Shown: positions 53,110-62,140, numbered from the stretch's first letter. The stretch: DNA of 64,000 nucleotides from Pseudovibrio sp. Tun.PSC04-5.I4 (GCF_900104145.1 NZ_FNLB01000006.1:2237501-2301500), one strand, 5' to 3'. Notes: a model not told the origin generated them from the letters alone. Program-made: numbers and translations.

Positions 53110-54561
53110 TCACTCATAAATGTAACCAACTTTGCCGTTATAGCTCCCTTTCACAGGAGCATCGTTTGCTCTGTAAATTCGGCTCAACTGATTGAGAAAT
53201 ATCGTCGACTGGTCACTTGGTGCCGCAAAATTATCATCAGGGCGTGTTATCTGTGAGCGAGCTACAGGGCGCACAATATAAGGCGTTACGAAGATCACAA
53301 GTTCGGTTTGTCTGTTCACATAATCGCGGCTTTTGAACATAGTTCCCAGGATCGGAACGTCTTTAAGGCCGGGAATACCATCAATTTCTTGGCCGTAATT
53401 TTGCTTCAACAAGCCCGCCAAAACCAATGTACCGCCAGATGGCAATTCCAACGTAGACTCTGCACGGCGAACCTTGAGAGCTGAAACGGACACAGAACCA
53501 CCAATACTCACGGCTCCCTCTGAACTCAGCTCACTGACTTCTGTTTTAACACGCAACTTAATCCGTCCTCCGGAAAGGACGACAGGCGTAAAATCTAAGC
53601 TAACACCAAAAGGTTTGAACTCCAGGCTCACTTTATTGTCTTCATAAGCTACTGGAATTGGGAATTCACCACCAGCAAGGAAGCTGGCATTTTCACCTGA
53701 AACTGCGACCAGAGTTGGTTCCGCAAGGGTTCGCATCACGCCTTCGCGTTCCAGTGCTTTTAAAGTTGGTGAAAAGGACCCACCACCAAACGAGAGTTTC
53801 CCGCCCAACGATCCAGCATTCACAACCGAAGGATTAATATTGTATGCAGGTGAGGTATTAAAGCCGATATCCAAAGCACCAATTTTAATGGAGCCTTTCA
53901 GGTTCACACCTAGCTGCTTGATGGTTGTCCGTTCGACTTCTGCGACAGTCACCTTTAGCTGAACTTGGTCTTTCTCAGCAATACCAATCGTGTTTACAAT
54001 CTTCTTCTCATCATTGCTCACAAATTTTAGTGCTATGTCATAGGCCTGCTGCGCTTCTAAAGAGGAAACAGCAGTCCCTGATAAGACAATGCTCTGATTT
54101 ATAATGTCAGCATTAATATCAGAATTTGGAAGCAGGCGATCAAGGAGTTCAATCAGGCCGGAAGGATCAGGCTGAACATTGAGATTAAAAGAGGCTAGTT
54201 GCCGGCCGCCATTCCCAAACAAAACAAGAGATGCTTGCCCGATCTCATTTCCAAACACGAAAACGCGATTTCTAGTCCGAACGACCGCATCCGCAACCTC
54301 TGGCTTAGACACAAGAACATCACGAACTTCTTCGTTTGTATTCAAAACGATAGAACGACCTTTTCCAACATTCAACTGCCGGACTTTTCCGCCATATTGT
54401 GCTGTAACTTCTACCGTGGTTTCGAAGGCGCTTTGAGCTGAGCCAGTGGTTGGAAGGACTAATGTCAAAGCTATCGCAATAAAGGTATTTGTGGCGACGC
54501 GGCTAAGCCGAAGGAGCTTCAGCAGACAACTCGCCAGTACAATTTGTCGAAGAAAAACCAT
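53110..54561 (-). CDS. cpaC: Tad pilus secretin CpaC/RcpA
   Basis: A 483-aa outer-membrane secretin: signal peptide (~1-43), pilus N-domain (NVGKGRSIVLNTNEEVRDVLVSKPEVADAV), a BON-like segment, and the C-terminal secretin domain with the conserved GTLVLAGLLKQNYGQEID-type and VPILGTMFKSRDY stretches. It forms the pore for Flp pili. A second, stand-alone copy of the N-domain is encoded at 43121. Confidence 0.93.
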   Translation of the reverse strand: MVFLRQIVLASCLLKLLRLSRVATNTFIAIALTLVLPTTGSAQSAFETTVEVTAQYGGKVRQLNVGKGRSIVLNTNEEVRDVLVSKPEVADAVVRTRNRVFVFGNEIGQASLVLFGNGGRQLASFNLNVQPDPSGLIELLDRLLPNSDINADIINQSIVLSGTAVSSLEAQQAYDIALKFVSNDEKKIVNTIGIAEKDQVQLKVTVAEVERTTIKQLGVNLKGSIKIGALDIGFNTSPAYNINPSVVNAGSLGGKLSFGGGSFSPTLKALEREGVMRTLAEPTLVAVSGENASFLAGGEFPIPVAYEDNKVSLEFKPFGVSLDFTPVVLSGGRIKLRVKTEVSELSSEGAVSIGGSVSVSALKVRRAESTLELPSGGTLVLAGLLKQNYGQEIDGIPGLKDVPILGTMFKSRDYVNRQTELVIFVTPYIVRPVARSQITRPDDNFAAPSDQSTIFLNQLSRIYRANDAPVKGSYNGKVGYIYE

Positions 54562-54571
54562 GGCTTACCTA

Positions 54572-55351
54572 CTAATTCCCGTTTACTGACTGGGAGGCAA
54601 CCCCATACTTCACGAACTTCACTCCACCTTTGACGCGGCGCGGTTGCTTCACACCATCTTTAGAGTCAGCCGCGCTCCTCAATGAAAGCGACAGAGTTCC
54701 CATCTGCGTTGCACGGATGATCGCTTCTGCTTCATGAGGAAGCAGTTCCAGTGTCGCTGTTTGATCGGGCGACATAGCCTTTTCATTATTTTCAGAAGCC
54801 GTCGTTGTATCGATCGCCAATACACGGATGTTTTCGAGTAGCGTTTCACTGACGAAGCCGTCATCTCGTTTATTGCTTCGCATAGTCACCAGCACATCCA
54901 CTTTATCACCCGGGAGGATGAAGCCACCCGCGGTTGAAACCGCATCAACAGGAACAGCAACAGCACGTTTCCCTTTTGGGAGGATCGCAGCCAAGAAGCC
55001 CTTGTCTGTGTCTATGAGGCGTTCGGCACGGACTGGCTCTCCAACAAAAGTGGCAGCTTTCACAATCTGACCCAAAAATTCGTCTGCCGCTTCTGGATTG
55101 AAGCTTCGTAAAATCATCCCGTCAGAGACTGATTCTTCGGGCCACTTGGCCCACAACAGATCCCCGTCAGTAAGCGCAGTTCCAATTTTAAGGTCTTGCG
55201 CAGCCACAAGGATTTCAAGTGACGGAATCTCTTGTTCTTGAGCCACAATGGTTGGCGTCTGCTCACGCGAGCCAGAGGAAAGGTTTAGCCAAGCTGCTAA
55301 CCCACCTGCGCTCAAAGCGATGATCAAGACAAAAATTCTGGAGCCCTTCAT
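54572..55351 (-). CDS. cpaB: Flp pilus assembly protein CpaB/RcpC
   Basis: A ~259-aa CpaB: an N-terminal membrane segment (~6-24), an SAF-like domain (IPSLEILVAAQDLKIGTALTDGDLLWAKWPEES) and the RcpC domain (GKRAVAVPVDAVSTAGGFILPGDKVDVLVT). The ATG after GAGGGCGG was preferred to one 60 bp upstream. Likely periplasmic, perhaps contacting peptidoglycan. Confidence 0.92.
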   Translation of the reverse strand: MKGSRIFVLIIALSAGGLAAWLNLSSGSREQTPTIVAQEQEIPSLEILVAAQDLKIGTALTDGDLLWAKWPEESVSDGMILRSFNPEAADEFLGQIVKAATFVGEPVRAERLIDTDKGFLAAILPKGKRAVAVPVDAVSTAGGFILPGDKVDVLVTMRSNKRDDGFVSETLLENIRVLAIDTTTASENNEKAMSPDQTATLELLPHEAEAIIRATQMGTLSLSLRSAADSKDGVKQPRRVKGGVKFVKYGVASQSVNGN

Positions 55352-55579
55352 TTGGCATCCGCCCTCTAAGAGTAATGGCTTAACTAAATTCGTTAACCCT
55401 AACTTGCGCAAAAATGGTCAAGACATAGTTAATATTTCGTAATATTATTTCATCCGTTGTTTTTATATATTTTGCAAAAACAACATAGAAATATACAATT
55501 AAAACAACGAGTTAATAATTTTGAATAATTGCATACAGCAACTATTAATAGTTTATTAGAGAGTTATTAGCTGCTCTGA

Positions 55580-56092
55580 TTACAGATTAGGAATCTGCGT
55601 AAACCAAAGCGTCTTCGGGTAGATCTGAATACCTGCAATCGCGATAGCAATTCCGTATGGGACGCCTGTTTTTCGGTCATGTAACTTCAGAATCCACTCC
55701 TGCCCATGCATAAACTGCGGCAAGTAAGGAATTCTTCGAAGCGCCAAAATCACGAGTGTTAACACCCCACCGTAGATGCTTGTGAGCAAGACAAACTCGA
55801 CCGTATGCATTGAGAGACCAAGCCATAAAGAGATTGCCGCAAAAAATTTAACATCGCCGCCACCCATAACGCCCAGCGCGAAAAGACCGAAGCCGGCAAT
55901 CATGACGCCAAAGCCAAGGGCGAAACTCATAGCCACCTGCTCAACGGGCATTTGTATGAGGAAGGCAAGAGCTACAAAAGACATGACGACCGCAAGATTA
56001 AGCTTGTTCGGAATGGTCATTGTAAAGAGGTCGAAAAATGCAGCGATTGCAAGCAACAACGGAAACACAACTAATAAGCCATTTGCAATCAT
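55580..56092 (-). CDS. cpaA: Prepilin peptidase CpaA/TadV
   Basis: A ~170-aa A24-type aspartyl peptidase with several helices and the catalytic GGGDVK motif plus an upstream Asp (FFDLFTMTIPN). It lacks the N-methylation domain, as is usual for Tad peptidases. It cleaves Flp pilin and TadE-type pseudopilins. The start follows GGGGTGGGG by 7 nt; an ATG 24 bp upstream is in frame. Confidence 0.9.
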   Translation of the reverse strand: MIANGLLVVFPLLLAIAAFFDLFTMTIPNKLNLAVVMSFVALAFLIQMPVEQVAMSFALGFGVMIAGFGLFALGVMGGGDVKFFAAISLWLGLSMHTVEFVLLTSIYGGVLTLVILALRRIPYLPQFMHGQEWILKLHDRKTGVPYGIAIAIAGIQIYPKTLWFTQIPNL

Positions 56093-56205
56093 AGATTCGC
56101 CCCACCCCTTTAACATAAATCACTAGTAGTTTTTGCGGGGTGAAATGCAAAGAAGGCCTTAACACCTGATGGATTTTCAGGTGCTGATGCATATTATATC
56201 CAATT

Positions 56206-56421
56206 TTAATTACCATGCGTAACAAGTTCCCACAGCTGCGAGTCACTATCGTGCCGAGTTGATAAGTGTGATGCTTGTTGATCCAGAAACGCAGCCTTTG
56301 AGAGTGTTGGGGCAGATGACATGCTAATCGCTGTCAAAGTGACTAGCCCCGCAATCAACGCAAATTCAATTGTTGCTGTGCCCAAATCGCGCTGCAGCAC
56401 ACTACTAAGTATGGATAGCAT
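56206..56421 (-). CDS. flp: Flp-type pilin
   Basis: A 71-aa prepilin-like protein: 14-residue leader ending in G14, then T-ATIEF and a hydrophobic helix (ALIAGLVTLTAISM), then a polar tail. Cleavage after G14 would put Glu at +5. Canonical Flp pilins have Glu-Tyr at +5/+6; here it is Glu-Phe, as in TadE-like pseudopilins. It is the only Flp candidate in the locus and is the first gene of the leftward tad operon. Confidence 0.75.
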   Translation of the reverse strand: MLSILSSVLQRDLGTATIEFALIAGLVTLTAISMSSAPTLSKAAFLDQQASHLSTRHDSDSQLWELVTHGN

Positions 56422-56561
56422 CAGGTTTTCGCCGCTTTATTATTGTTGATCTTTGAGGGTAACGCTTGCGGCTAAACCTAGGGTTGATTGTTGTCTCTCA
56501 ATTTGAACTGGTTTTATCTCTGCTCCGCTAAGACCTTGTAAGGATTTGAGAGCAGCACTGG

Positions 56562-57506
56562 CTAATATCCAACCTTCAAATCCACCAGATTTTCGAGAAG
56601 CTGCCCACTTTCGTACTGCTTGATTTGTTGCACTACATATTCAGAAAGCGCCTGAGGATCACTCTCAGCAGCAACGTGCGGTGTGATGATGCAGTTCTCA
56701 TGCGCCCAAAGCGGACTTGTTGTTGGCAAAGGCTCGACAGCGAACACATCCAGACTTGCCCCTTTGAGGAGGCCGGATGTCAATGCTGCATCGAGTGCCG
56801 CCTCATCCTGCGTCGCACCACGGCCTGCATTAATGTAAATTGGGCCGCCTAATGGTCCGTTTTGCGATAACATTGCCAGCCGTTCGGCATTGATAAGCTT
56901 ATGGGTCGCAGGTGTGGATGGCAGTAGGTTAATCAGGATGTCAGTTTTATTGAGAAACGGTTCGAATTGCTGCTCACCTGCAAAACTCTCAATGCCCGCA
57001 ATAGTTTTGGACGTTCTGGACCACCCTGCAACGGAGAATCCCAGATGTTTGAGCGCATTGGCTGAAGCTAGACCAAGTTCCCCCAAACCAAGAATGCCGA
57101 CCTGAACATCCTTTGCAGCCCACTGCCTATGCCCTTGCCACTCGCCAGCTTTCTGCTGAGCAGCATAGGTTAGATGCTGGCGATGATGCAGCAGAGTTTG
57201 GAAGACAACCCACTCCGTCATTCTGCTTGTCAGGTCAGGATCGACTATGCGCACAAGAGGTAGATTTGGAAGCGCAGGCAAAGATGTAAGATGATCAACG
57301 CCTGCTCCCAATGAGAAAATTACTTTCAAATTTGGTAGAGCTAAAAAGGCGGCAGGGTCTGGTTTCCAAGCGAGCAGATATTCTGCATTCTCGGGTTCTG
57401 AGACTCCACCAGCCCATCCTTCAATCTTTCGATTAGGGAGGAGTGATTGTAACCGTTCAATCCACTCAGCTTCATTGAAGTTTTTGAGAGACAAAACCAG
57501 ATTCAT
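56562..57506 (-). CDS. D-2-hydroxyacid dehydrogenase (GhrA-like)
   Basis: A 314-aa NAD(P)-dependent reductase like glyoxylate/hydroxypyruvate reductase A. It has LKVIFSLGAGVDHL, a nucleotide motif LGLGELG (~140), NAGRGATQDEAAL, and catalytic His in ITPHVAAESDP. These enzymes reduce 2-oxo acids such as glyoxylate. Located 44 bp after the nitrilase gene, likely the same transcript. Confidence 0.9.
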   Translation of the reverse strand: MNLVLSLKNFNEAEWIERLQSLLPNRKIEGWAGGVSEPENAEYLLAWKPDPAAFLALPNLKVIFSLGAGVDHLTSLPALPNLPLVRIVDPDLTSRMTEWVVFQTLLHHRQHLTYAAQQKAGEWQGHRQWAAKDVQVGILGLGELGLASANALKHLGFSVAGWSRTSKTIAGIESFAGEQQFEPFLNKTDILINLLPSTPATHKLINAERLAMLSQNGPLGGPIYINAGRGATQDEAALDAALTSGLLKGASLDVFAVEPLPTTSPLWAHENCIITPHVAAESDPQALSEYVVQQIKQYESGQLLENLVDLKVGY

Positions 57507-57550
57507 ATTTCACTCCACCGCTAATATATCAATACTTGAAAGTGCTTTTA

Positions 57551-58546
57551 TTATGTGTCGATGAAATCAGCAAGCTGCTGACGTTTCCGGTCGACCACAA
57601 GGCGCGTTACATCCGGTCTGCTGTAATGTCCCGCTGGGTCGAAGTTTTGACGTTCACCGCGAACGATTGCATGATCCAACTCTGCTGTGATCAAAACTTC
57701 CCTACCTACCTGAGGCTCAACCACCCAGCTTCCGTCAGGCCCGGAAATACAAGAACCGCCGTCAGACAGGAACTCATCGCTATTTTCCAAGATCTCATCC
57801 AGTGCAAGAGTATCTGCTGGGAAATCCGTTTTCCGCATCAAACCCGAGACCGAGATCACATAGCTGCGGCTTTCTTTGGCAACAAACCGTGTTATATCTT
57901 CTGTGTTGTTAAGCCCGCCCGGCCAAACGGCGACGTGAAGGTCCTCACCCTGCGCATAAAGGGCTGCACGGGATAATGGCATCCAGTTTTCGTAGCAATT
58001 CAAGCCACCAACGGTGAAACGTTCGAGTGGATGCACCCGCAATCCGTTTCCATCACCTGGAGCCCAAGCCAGACGCTCTTCATAGGTTGGCTGAAGTTTG
58101 CGGTGAGCTGATCCGATTTCGCCATTCTGATCAATATATACCAGCGTACAATAGAGGCTATGGCCACTTCTGTTCGCAGCGCGTTCCATTACGCCGAGAT
58201 AAACTGCAATTCCGTGTTTTTTTGCAGTGGCGCAGATGGAATCCAGATGCCCATCTTCAATCACAACACCCTGCTCAAGGTATTCGGCATAAATTGCTTT
58301 TTGCTTAGGATCGTTGAACCGCGCGCCATTTGTGCGTTCAATCCAGAATGGATATCCCGGAACAAGCGCCTCCCCAAATGTGACCAATTGGCATCCATTT
58401 TTGCCTGCCAGCTCGACCGCGTCATTCACTTTTTGCAGGGTTTCATCTCGCTTGAGCCAGACAGGAGCAATCTGAGCCAGAGCAACTTTGATTTTGTCGG
58501 ATGCAGCAGTGGTTTGCGATGTATCTGATACTTCTAAAATTTCCAT
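57551..58546 (-). CDS. Nitrilase-family carbon-nitrogen hydrolase
   Basis: A 331-aa nitrilase-branch C-N hydrolase. The catalytic triad is visible: E59 (FGEALVPGYP), K150 (HRKLQPTYEERL) and C184 (GLNCYENWMP). FGEALVPGYPFW and C-Y-E-N-W are typical of true aliphatic/aromatic nitrilases and cyanide-type enzymes rather than amidases. It converts a nitrile to acid and ammonia; substrate unknown. It is preceded by a VOC gene and followed by a 2-hydroxyacid dehydrogenase. Confidence 0.9.
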   Translation of the reverse strand: MEILEVSDTSQTTAASDKIKVALAQIAPVWLKRDETLQKVNDAVELAGKNGCQLVTFGEALVPGYPFWIERTNGARFNDPKQKAIYAEYLEQGVVIEDGHLDSICATAKKHGIAVYLGVMERAANRSGHSLYCTLVYIDQNGEIGSAHRKLQPTYEERLAWAPGDGNGLRVHPLERFTVGGLNCYENWMPLSRAALYAQGEDLHVAVWPGGLNNTEDITRFVAKESRSYVISVSGLMRKTDFPADTLALDEILENSDEFLSDGGSCISGPDGSWVVEPQVGREVLITAELDHAIVRGERQNFDPAGHYSRPDVTRLVVDRKRQQLADFIDT

Positions 58547-58556
58547 GGGGTCTTAC

Positions 58557-58982
58557 TCACTTTGCAAAAATGTCAGAGTCACTGGCGAAGGCTTTGAATT
58601 CCAGAGCATTGCCCGAAGGGTCTTTAATAAAGAACGTTCCCTGCTCTCCAGGCTTGCCTTCAAATCTAATTTTGGGTTCTAGCAACCAGTCAATGCCTTC
58701 TGCGGCTTTCAGGCGATCAGCAAGTGCCTTCCATTCACCCATTTCCAGCACAACGCCGAAATGGGGAACCGGCACAGCATCCCCGTCCACATTGCCCGTG
58801 ATCCCTAGGTTTATTTGTGATTTGGCGCGGAGGTGGGCGGACATCTGATGTCCATAAAGATCGAAATCTACCCACTTATCAGCAAGCTCTCGCCCTTGCT
58901 GACAGCCCAGAATATCCATGTAGAACACTTTGGTTTTTGCCAAATCATCAACTGGAAATGCCAGATGGAATGGACGTGTCAT
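58557..58982 (-). CDS. VOC-family (glyoxalase/dioxygenase-like) protein
   Basis: A 141-aa vicinal oxygen chelate protein with paired beta-alpha-beta-beta-beta modules: FHLAFPVDDLAKTKVFYMDILG with a metal His near 6, and VPVPHFGVVLEMGEW and FFIKDPSGNALEFK with the second His and Glu. Close to the extradiol-dioxygenase-like group. First in the leftward nitrilase cluster and divergent from the LysR gene. Confidence 0.87.
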   Translation of the reverse strand: MTRPFHLAFPVDDLAKTKVFYMDILGCQQGRELADKWVDFDLYGHQMSAHLRAKSQINLGITGNVDGDAVPVPHFGVVLEMGEWKALADRLKAAEGIDWLLEPKIRFEGKPGEQGTFFIKDPSGNALEFKAFASDSDIFAK

Positions 58983-59095
58983 GTTTAGCCTCCCCTCGCA
59001 TTATTCACATAACTCATGTTGGTATTGTTATAATTCCGCTAAAACCTCATAGATAGAACTATTCCAATCACATAGACATGAGTTAAACTCATCGT

Positions 59096-60013
59096 ATGAG
59101 CCGAAACTCCCAGTCGACCACATCACAAATCCTTTCTGTACTTCCCGTTTTTGAGGCTGCTGCTCGCCACGGTAGTTTTACAAGGGCCGCTCGGGAGTTG
59201 GGTATTACCCAAGGCGCTGTTTCCCGCCGCATTCAAAAACTGGAGGAACGGCTGGGGCTGGTACTGTTTTCCAGACAAGGCAAGACAATCGTGCTTACTC
59301 AAGATGGGTTGATGTTGAGCCTACGTGCGAACAGTGCTTTGAAGCTTTTTGGAAGACCTAGACCACGATATGAACGGGACAGTTTCCGGACAATTGCGCA
59401 TTGGAACACTTCCCTCTCTCGCCAACTTATGGCTGATGGAGCGCATCAAAAGCTTTGTGGTGGAGTATCCTGCCATCAACATAGATCTGGTGACTATACC
59501 CGCTGACTTTTCCGCCGGCCACAAAGACCCGGTCAACTGGGACCCCTCAAGTGTGGATGTTGCCCTCACCGTTGGTCGCGGCAGTTGGCCTGCGTTGGGA
59601 TCCTATCCAGTATGTGCTGAGGAGATGGTGTTGGTATGCCACCCTAGTCTTGTTGAAGCTAAGACACCGGACACTCTTCAAGGCTTGCTTGAGTTACCTC
59701 GCCTGCTGCATTCCACCCGTTTGGACAGTTGGGAGCAGTGGACGGATGCGCATCACCTGCCGAGCTACCTAACAGGCAGTGCTTCCATGAGGTTTGAGCA
59801 TTTTTTATGGTGCTGGAAGCAGCGCGGCAAGGTTTGGGCTTGGCACTCTTACCGTCCTTGCTGATCGAGAAGGATCTCGCGAGTGGGTCATTGATTGAAC
59901 CCATCTCTGCGCGTCATCTGACTGGCAATACGTATTTTCTGGTTGGCAGCAGCGCTGCCTGGAAGCGTCCTGCGGTGGCCGCTTTTCGTGATCACTTGCT
60001 TGCGAAGGTGTAG
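59096..60013 (+). pseudogene. LysR-family regulator with two compensating frameshifts
   Basis: Three frames together encode one GcvA-like LTTR of about 305 aa. The HTH (FEAAARHGSFTRAARELGITQ) is in frame 0. After a T5 run at 59346-59350 the reading moves to frame +1 (EDLDHDMNGTVSGQLRIGTLPSLA), and after a T6 run at 59801-59806 it returns to frame 0 (MVLEAARQGLGLALLPSLL). One T fewer in the first run and one T more in the second would restore an intact gene. It is divergent from the VOC-nitrilase-dehydrogenase cluster, its probable target. Either a real pseudogene or homopolymer sequencing error. Confidence 0.85.
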
Positions 60014-60019
60014 ATCAAT

Positions 60020-61249
60020 CTATCTACGGTCATACTGGAACGGAGATGGCAATTCATCGTCAGCAAGCGCGTTTGGAGAGACCTGAGTGGCCTGGCGCAT
60101 CGAGGCTCCTGATTGCTCCGTGCCTTGGCTACCCAACTGCATCTCGTCAATCTTGCGTGCCCTCCCGGAGATCTTGTCTCCCGATATCATGATTTGGTCG
60201 AGATCTTTATTGGTTTGCGAAAAATGACTTTGGAGTTTGCCTACCCGCTCGGTCAATCGACCGACATCCAGCAGCAGTTTACCGACTTCCGCTTGAATGA
60301 CGTGTGCTTGTTCTCTCATACGTGCATCGCGCAGAACGGATTGGATGACCTGCACAGCCAGCACCAGCAGGGATGGAGACACCACCACAACACGCAGACG
60401 GTGGGCTTTCTGTGTCAGGTCTGGAAACCCTTCATGGATTTCGGCGAAAAGGCTTTCAGAGGGCACAAACATCAACGCTGTGTCCTGCGTTTCTCCCGGC
60501 AGCAGATACTTGCTCGATATATCCTCCAGATGTTTGGAGATATCTTTTCGGAACCGAACAGCAGCCAACTTCAGCTCTTCCTTGGTCCCAGCGTCTTTGA
60601 TAGCGGCAAAGGCTTCCAGAGGAAATTTAGCATCCACCACCAACGGGGGAGCCCCGGATGGCATGTGGATCAAACAATCCGGGCGTGTCCGGTTGGACAA
60701 TGTTGCCTGAAGAGAAAAACCCGTTGGAGGGAGTGCGTCCTCAATGATCATTTCCATCCGGCCCTGCCCAAAGGCTCCGCGCGTTTGTTTGTCGTTAAGG
60801 ACCATTTGCAGGTCCGTTACCTGCCCTGCCAGCTCGCCCATGGTTTTGTTGGCTTTGTCCAGCAACACCATTCGCTCCTGCAATCCGGAAAGGCTGGCGT
60901 GTGTTTGGCGGTGCGTTTCCAGAACAGAGGCGCCAAGTGTTTTGCCAAGTCCGTCCAAACGGTCATTCACCACACGCATCAGGTCCGACTGCCGGGACCC
61001 GAAGATTTCTGCCATGGTTTGCATCCGCCCGGTCATCTCTCCCTGAGAGCGGACCAATTCTGCCAAGGCGGTTTCAGTGTGGTCTGCCCGCTTTTCATCC
61101 AGCAGAGATGCTCCCCGACTTTTGTTCAATCTGGCGCGCAAACTCATCACCCAGATCAGCAGAAGCAAGAAGAAAAAACCGGCCCCAGCGCTGACGGCTT
61201 GCAAAAAAGTGACGGTCCATGCGCCATAGGTGAATACTGTCTGTTCCAT
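60020..61249 (-). CDS. rmuC: DNA recombination protein RmuC
   Basis: A 409-aa RmuC-family protein: an N-terminal membrane segment (~12-38), a long coiled-coil region (~50-145), then the nuclease-like core with GRMEMIIEDALPP, RPDCLIHMPSG and VVDAKFPLEAF (a PD-(D/E)XK-like lysine/aspartate pattern). Family members limit DNA inversions and affect phage and recombination. The ATG at MEQTVFTYG was chosen; the frame extends 18 bp further. Confidence 0.92.
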   Translation of the reverse strand: MEQTVFTYGAWTVTFLQAVSAGAGFFFLLLLIWVMSLRARLNKSRGASLLDEKRADHTETALAELVRSQGEMTGRMQTMAEIFGSRQSDLMRVVNDRLDGLGKTLGASVLETHRQTHASLSGLQERMVLLDKANKTMGELAGQVTDLQMVLNDKQTRGAFGQGRMEMIIEDALPPTGFSLQATLSNRTRPDCLIHMPSGAPPLVVDAKFPLEAFAAIKDAGTKEELKLAAVRFRKDISKHLEDISSKYLLPGETQDTALMFVPSESLFAEIHEGFPDLTQKAHRLRVVVVSPSLLVLAVQVIQSVLRDARMREQAHVIQAEVGKLLLDVGRLTERVGKLQSHFSQTNKDLDQIMISGDKISGRARKIDEMQLGSQGTEQSGASMRQATQVSPNALADDELPSPFQYDRR

Positions 61250-61479
61250 GAGACAAACATAGAACACTTTAAATTGTCGCGATACCTCTTAGCTTTCTTG
61301 GATGCACCGCAACCCACACCTTGAATTGATGGGGAGTACCCTTCAAATAGGCCCCAGCTAAAAGCCTAGGGTCAACGACTTGGCAAATTTCCCATAAGAG
61401 GATATGAAGCCTACTGAACGTTATCGGCCCACTTGTTTTGTGCAAGTGGCTTTGCAACAAAAACAAGCTCAGAAGTAAT

Positions 61480-62007
61480 ATGACGACTCGCGAGATCAAA
61501 TTTATACCGGAACAGTGCCTTCGTGAGGTCTGCGCTCCGATTGAAGACATCAATGACGAAACCCTCAAGCTTGCTGACGACATGCTTCAAACCATGTACG
61601 ATGCGCCGGGTATCGGACTTGCTGCAAGCCAGATTGGTGTTTTGAAGCGCATGTTCGTTCTCGACGTTGCCGAACGTGAAAGCGAAGAGGACGAATCCGT
61701 CGAGAGGGAACCAATGGTTTTCATCAATCCGAAAATCACATGGTCCTCTGAGGAAACAAGCGTTTATCAGGAAGGTTGCCTATCCATTCCCGGTGTTTAC
61801 GAGGATGTTGAGCGCCCGAGTCAGGTTCGCGTCTCCTTCCTCGGCCGCGATGGAAAGCAGCAGGAAATTAAAGCTTCCGGTTTGCTCGCCACTTGTGTTC
61901 AGCATGAACTGGACCATCTGGATGGCATCCTGTTCATTGACTATCTTTCTCGCCTCAAGCGAGAGCGCATTGTCAAAAAGATGACAAAGCAGGCCAAGCA
62001 AGCCTGA
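61480..62007 (+). CDS. def: Peptide deformylase
   Basis: A 175-aa metalloenzyme that removes the formyl group from nascent N-termini. All three motifs are present: GIGLAASQIG, EGCLSIPG (metal Cys) and QHELDHLDG (two His and catalytic Glu). The ATG giving MTTREIKFIPEQ was chosen; an upstream in-frame start at 61438 adds 14 atypical residues. It is followed by fmt, its functional counterpart. Confidence 0.97.
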   Translation: MTTREIKFIPEQCLREVCAPIEDINDETLKLADDMLQTMYDAPGIGLAASQIGVLKRMFVLDVAERESEEDESVEREPMVFINPKITWSSEETSVYQEGCLSIPGVYEDVERPSQVRVSFLGRDGKQQEIKASGLLATCVQHELDHLDGILFIDYLSRLKRERIVKKMTKQAKQA

Positions 62008-62032
62008 TTGTTCTATGCTTTGCGACGAGATT

Positions 62033-62063
62033 AAGCGGCCTTCTTTGGAGTGCCGCTTTTTTT
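62033..62063 (+). terminator. Terminator between def and fmt
   Basis: A 7-bp stem AAGCGGC/GCCGCTT with a 12-nt loop runs into seven T residues. It suggests that def and fmt are at least partly separate transcripts. Confidence 0.87.
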
Positions 62064-62140
62064 GTTGTTTTTTCCTTGTCCCTTTCCGCAAGCTGACGCA
62101 TTAAAGCAGGAACACAAGAATTACAGCAGGCAGGTCAGCT

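Noticed and set aside
56440..56575. Open minus-strand stretch of ~48 codons at the ghrA/flp junction, ending ASVTLKDQQ
   Set aside because: It reads plausibly but has no start codon or ribosome site and overlaps the end of the dehydrogenase gene; probably chance.
60113..61324. 403-aa open frame antisense to rmuC
   Set aside because: It lies across the whole of rmuC in the opposite sense, is rich in Gln, His, Cys and Arg without domain motifs, and has no ribosome site. RmuC has clear family motifs.
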